Under the pieces are notes generated by a model. The model saw only the letters and a list, made by a program, of their open reading frames with translations, searched no databases and was not told the DNA's origin. This document shows, piece by piece, positions 6,283-8,009 of a stretch of DNA of 8,009 bases. This DNA is from Terriglobales bacterium. Lineage in GTDB: Bacteria > Acidobacteriota > Terriglobia > Terriglobales > Gp1-AA117. Both the position numbers and the translations under genes were made by a program. Location of the stretch: positions 1 through 8,009 of the forward strand of contig JASLFF010000397.1 of NCBI GenBank assembly GCA_030150795.1. Reading direction: 5' to 3'. Numbering within the stretch: the first letter of the stretch is position 1; each line of letters begins with the position of its first letter.

Positions 6283-6504
6283 TTACTCTCCTGGCCGCGC
6301 CATCCACCAGCGACGTAGCGCCACCACAGACCACACGGCTTCCACCGCGCCGAAGGGCCACGCGCCTTGCAGGAAACCATAGACGGAGGCCAGCGCACAG
6401 GCCCAGGCGAAAGCAAAAATGAACCAGTGACTGCGCTTTTCCAGCGCGTAGAAGACCAACATCGCGATTACGGCCAACAATCCGAATGCTGTGAGAGCGC
6501 TCAA
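6283..6504 (-). CDS. Small two-helix membrane protein
   Basis: The product is 73 residues with two or three hydrophobic segments: LTAFGLLAVIAMLVFYAL (about 3-20), HWFIFAFAWACALASVYGFL (about 25-44) and GAVEAVWSVVALRRWW (about 51-66). The motif SVYGFLQGAWPFG...EAVW followed by a basic RRWW end recalls a small uncharacterised membrane protein found in many proteobacteria and acidobacteria. The frame is open further upstream (GTG at 6591, ATG at 6579). However, the TTG at 6504-6502 has a near-perfect AAGGAG at 6510-6515 with 5 nt spacing and starts the protein directly before the first helix, so I use it. The basic C-terminus would lie on the cytoplasmic side by the positive-inside rule. It precedes the beta-propeller gene on the same strand by 83 nt. 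The function is unknown. Confidence 0.78.
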   Translation of the reverse strand: MSALTAFGLLAVIAMLVFYALEKRSHWFIFAFAWACALASVYGFLQGAWPFGAVEAVWSVVALRRWWMARPGE

Positions 6505-6666
6505 CCTTTCTCCTTGGTTTGCACCGTGATTGTAAAGGAAAGCTGCTGCTAATCGATCAGGAGCACCGGTCCGAATCATCGTGAAGAACACCGTAAAATT
6601 ACTTGCAAAATTTTCTCTTGCGGGCGTTCTATCAGCAGAAGTGCCCCTTTTCCTCCAAGGGAGAGG

Positions 6667-6780
6667 CTCATTGCTCGAAGAGCGCCGGTCCTTCCCCGCG
6701 GGATGTTAGCTTGCTGCGGACGCACGGCAGGTTAACATCCCGGGACCGCGCAGCAGACCGCATCTCAATACTCGAAGATC
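6667..6780. repeat. Imperfect direct repeat flanking the palindrome
   Basis: The 17-nt stretches at 6667-6683 and 6764-6780 agree at 14 of 17 positions, sharing an uninterrupted CTCGAAGA core. They lie on either side of the long palindrome at 6682-6751, the left one touching its outer stem. They could be decayed duplications from insertion of the palindrome, or chance. Confidence 0.3.
6682..6751. other. Long imperfect palindrome; candidate structured RNA or REP-like element
   Basis: Positions 6699-6716 pair with 6725-6742 over 18 consecutive pairs around an 8-nt loop. The outer 10 bp (CGGGATGTTA with TAACATCCCG) are perfect. The helix continues with CGGTCC (6686-6691) and GGACCG (6743-6748), stacked directly on the right arm with a 7-nt bulge (TTCCCCG) on the left, then GCG/CGC (6682-6684 with 6749-6751) past one bulged base. 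The three non-Watson-Crick pairs are all G.T as written, so an RNA copied in the plus direction folds best; the minus copy has three A.C mismatches. It lies in the 281-nt gap between two minus-strand genes, 34 nt past the stop of the upstream one. No T-run follows the stem on either side, so a standard intrinsic terminator is unlikely. I could not match it to tRNA, SRP RNA, tmRNA, RNase P or 6S RNA by eye. Confidence 0.6.
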
Positions 6781-6785
6781 AGTTT

Positions 6786-7190
6786 TTAGTGCGCGGTCTG
6801 TTTTGAAGCTTTCCATACAGGCATGTAATCGTAGGTCGGGTAGAACTCGGTTCGATAAGCGCCCCATGCGCCGTGTTCAATGGCCAGATTCACGTCCCGC
6901 AGCTTCTCTGCTGGAAAGCGTAACGTCACCACCTGGCCCATTCCCATCATTACGTACCAGGAAACCACCTCCGCGTCTGCGGGCGGAAACTTTTCCGTGA
7001 AGCCGGTTTGTTTCAAATGCTGGTTGATTTCGTCCAGAGTCTTTGACTGGTCATGTTTCAGAAAGATCGTCAGCATCATCATTCCTTTTTGCTGCGGGCT
7101 GCTCTGGGCTGACGGCTGGCTCTGCGGGCCGGCAAGAAGCGGAGACAAGATAAACAGAATGGAAACGGAGATCATCTTCAAGCGTGACAT
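6786..7190 (-). CDS. Exported small hypothetical protein
   Basis: The 134-residue product begins with a signal peptide (MSRLKMISVSILFILSPLLAG, ending near residue 21), followed by a Gln/Ser/Pro linker (22-35). The rest is one compact domain of about 95 residues: MLTIFLKHDQSKTLDEINQH (strand, then helix), then EVVSWYVMMGMGQVVTLRFP (strand pair), AEKLRDVNLAIEHGAWGAYR (helix) and TEFYPTYDYMPVWK. The order suggests a small ferredoxin-like alpha/beta fold of the ABM or YciI type, but this is inference. I cannot name the family. It probably acts in the periplasm or outside the cell. The ATG at 7190 is preceded by AAGAGGA at 7198-7204 with 7 nt spacing. The long palindrome lies just downstream. Its last codons also contain a 9-bp match (TGCGCGGTC, 6790-6798) that is the inverse of 6744-6752. 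Confidence 0.82.
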   Translation of the reverse strand: MSRLKMISVSILFILSPLLAGPQSQPSAQSSPQQKGMMMLTIFLKHDQSKTLDEINQHLKQTGFTEKFPPADAEVVSWYVMMGMGQVVTLRFPAEKLRDVNLAIEHGAWGAYRTEFYPTYDYMPVWKASKQTAH

Positions 7191-7276
7191 GAGAGTTTCC
7201 TCTTCAAATTAGAGATGGATACAACCTGCGCAAGGAAATTGTAATGGGATGCGGACTGGACTATGAATACAGAGGA

Positions 7277-8009
7277 TTAGCGTGCGGGACAGGCTTGTGA
7301 AGGACCGGTCATGATGCTCTGATCGGGAAAGCTGAAAGCTCCTTCAAAGGCATCGGACGTTGTTCCGCGCTGAAACCATTGCATTAATACTTGGTTCTGC
7401 GGATGGTAAGTAAATCCATCGATCAACACGGGGTATCCGGCATTTGGCATCAAGGCCAATGGATCGCCTGTTTCAAGATTGCTCTGGCAGCCGGTCGAAT
7501 TCGGAACCTGCCACGCCGGCACAGCATTGCCGCCAAATGGATTATTCATCCATTCGGAAATTTCATGGCTCATGGGCGTAACGTCAGCCAGTCCGGGACC
7601 AAGAATCCCTTGATCTACCCAACTAGCCCATATAAAGGTCTGGATAAACTTGACCTGCGCCATCTCGCCTACGTCAAATGACGTGTGGAAGCCGAGCACG
7701 CAGCATTTCTTGATATCTTTCTGCGGCGCAAGAAAGATATTCGAGGTAAGGGCGATGGCGAGAGCGTCCGGTGACAGGTTTGCCATCTGAATCATAGTAT
7801 TCAACTGCGAGAGGAAAAAGTCTGTGTCAACAATCGCATACACCACGCCGGTGCTGGGATTGCGGTAAACCTTGGCATCGCCTCGCGGCACAGCAATCCT
7901 GAGCGGCTTCATCATTTGTGGAGCGCCCAGCAGAGTGTGCCAATCCTTGCCCGCAGTCGCATTGAATTGCGCGCGCTGTACCGCATCGGCAAATTGCGTG
8001 GTCCCCGTT
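7277..8009 (-). CDS. C-terminal part of a protein with an HE-x-x-E motif, open at the right edge
   Basis: The frame runs without a stop to the window edge, so the start lies outside. 243 residues are visible, with two in-frame ATGs at 7915 and 7912 that are internal: the preceding codons (TTQFADAVQRAQFNATAGKD...) look fully coding. The visible part contains PMSHEISEWMNNPFGGNAVP, with H148, E149 and E152 in partial numbering. SHEISEW resembles the zinc helix of metallopeptidases but lacks the second histidine of HExxH. Downstream lie GCQSNLETGDPL and a glycine/aromatic-rich C-terminus ending CPAR. CC (102-103), C174 and C240 could form disulfides in an exported protein, but the N-terminus needed to check for a signal peptide is absent. 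A metalloprotease-like fold is possible but unproven. The 86 nt to the next minus-strand gene show no terminator. Confidence 0.82.
   Translation of the reverse strand, partial: TGTTQFADAVQRAQFNATAGKDWHTLLGAPQMMKPLRIAVPRGDAKVYRNPSTGVVYAIVDTDFFLSQLNTMIQMANLSPDALAIALTSNIFLAPQKDIKKCCVLGFHTSFDVGEMAQVKFIQTFIWASWVDQGILGPGLADVTPMSHEISEWMNNPFGGNAVPAWQVPNSTGCQSNLETGDPLALMPNAGYPVLIDGFTYHPQNQVLMQWFQRGTTSDAFEGAFSFPDQSIMTGPSQACPAR

Noticed and set aside
6603..6806. Plus-strand 67-residue open frame across the long palindrome
   Set aside because: It has no ribosome-binding site, and its sequence follows the inverted-repeat bases rather than a protein pattern.

Overview
The window looks like ordinary chromosomal DNA from a soil-type Gram-negative bacterium, most likely an Acidobacteriota member. 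That placement is an inference. It rests on moderately GC-rich genes, a cobalamin-dependent QueG, a PilZ protein, and several Sec-exported hypothetical proteins of a style common in that phylum. No rRNA, tRNA, CRISPR array, transposase, phage gene or toxin-antitoxin pair was found.

Left part (1-2842). A zinc-ribbon protein gene runs off the left edge on the minus strand. It is divergent from a plus-strand run of three genes: epoxyqueuosine reductase (queG, last step of tRNA queuosine synthesis), a single-domain PilZ protein (candidate c-di-GMP receptor) and a YwiC-like multi-span membrane protein. The membrane-protein gene is broken by an apparent one-base deletion near 2490-2492. A perfect 17-bp inverted repeat resembling a Crp/Fnr-type operator lies just upstream of it.

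Middle part (2880-5145). A 351-residue cytoplasmic protein of unknown function is on the minus strand, with a TTG start and a strong Shine-Dalgarno site. It is divergent from a small cysteine-rich protein with two probable zinc sites. A secreted NTF2/SnoaL-like protein follows on the plus strand.

Right part (5168-8009). Four genes are on the minus strand. In order of transcription they are: a protein open at the right edge with an HE-x-x-E motif (metalloprotease-like but unproven), an exported 134-residue protein, a 73-residue two-helix membrane protein, and an exported YncE/YVTN-type beta-propeller. The propeller gene has a good sigma-70-like promoter overlapped by a near-palindrome.

The least explained object is a long imperfect palindrome at 6682-6751, in the gap between two minus-strand genes. 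It has an 18-bp stem whose three non-Watson-Crick pairs are all G.U if read from the plus strand. It could be a structured RNA, a terminator-like hairpin or a REP-like repeat. I see no clear new multi-gene system. The best leads are this palindrome, the operator-like palindromes and the orphan zinc and HE-x-x-E proteins.
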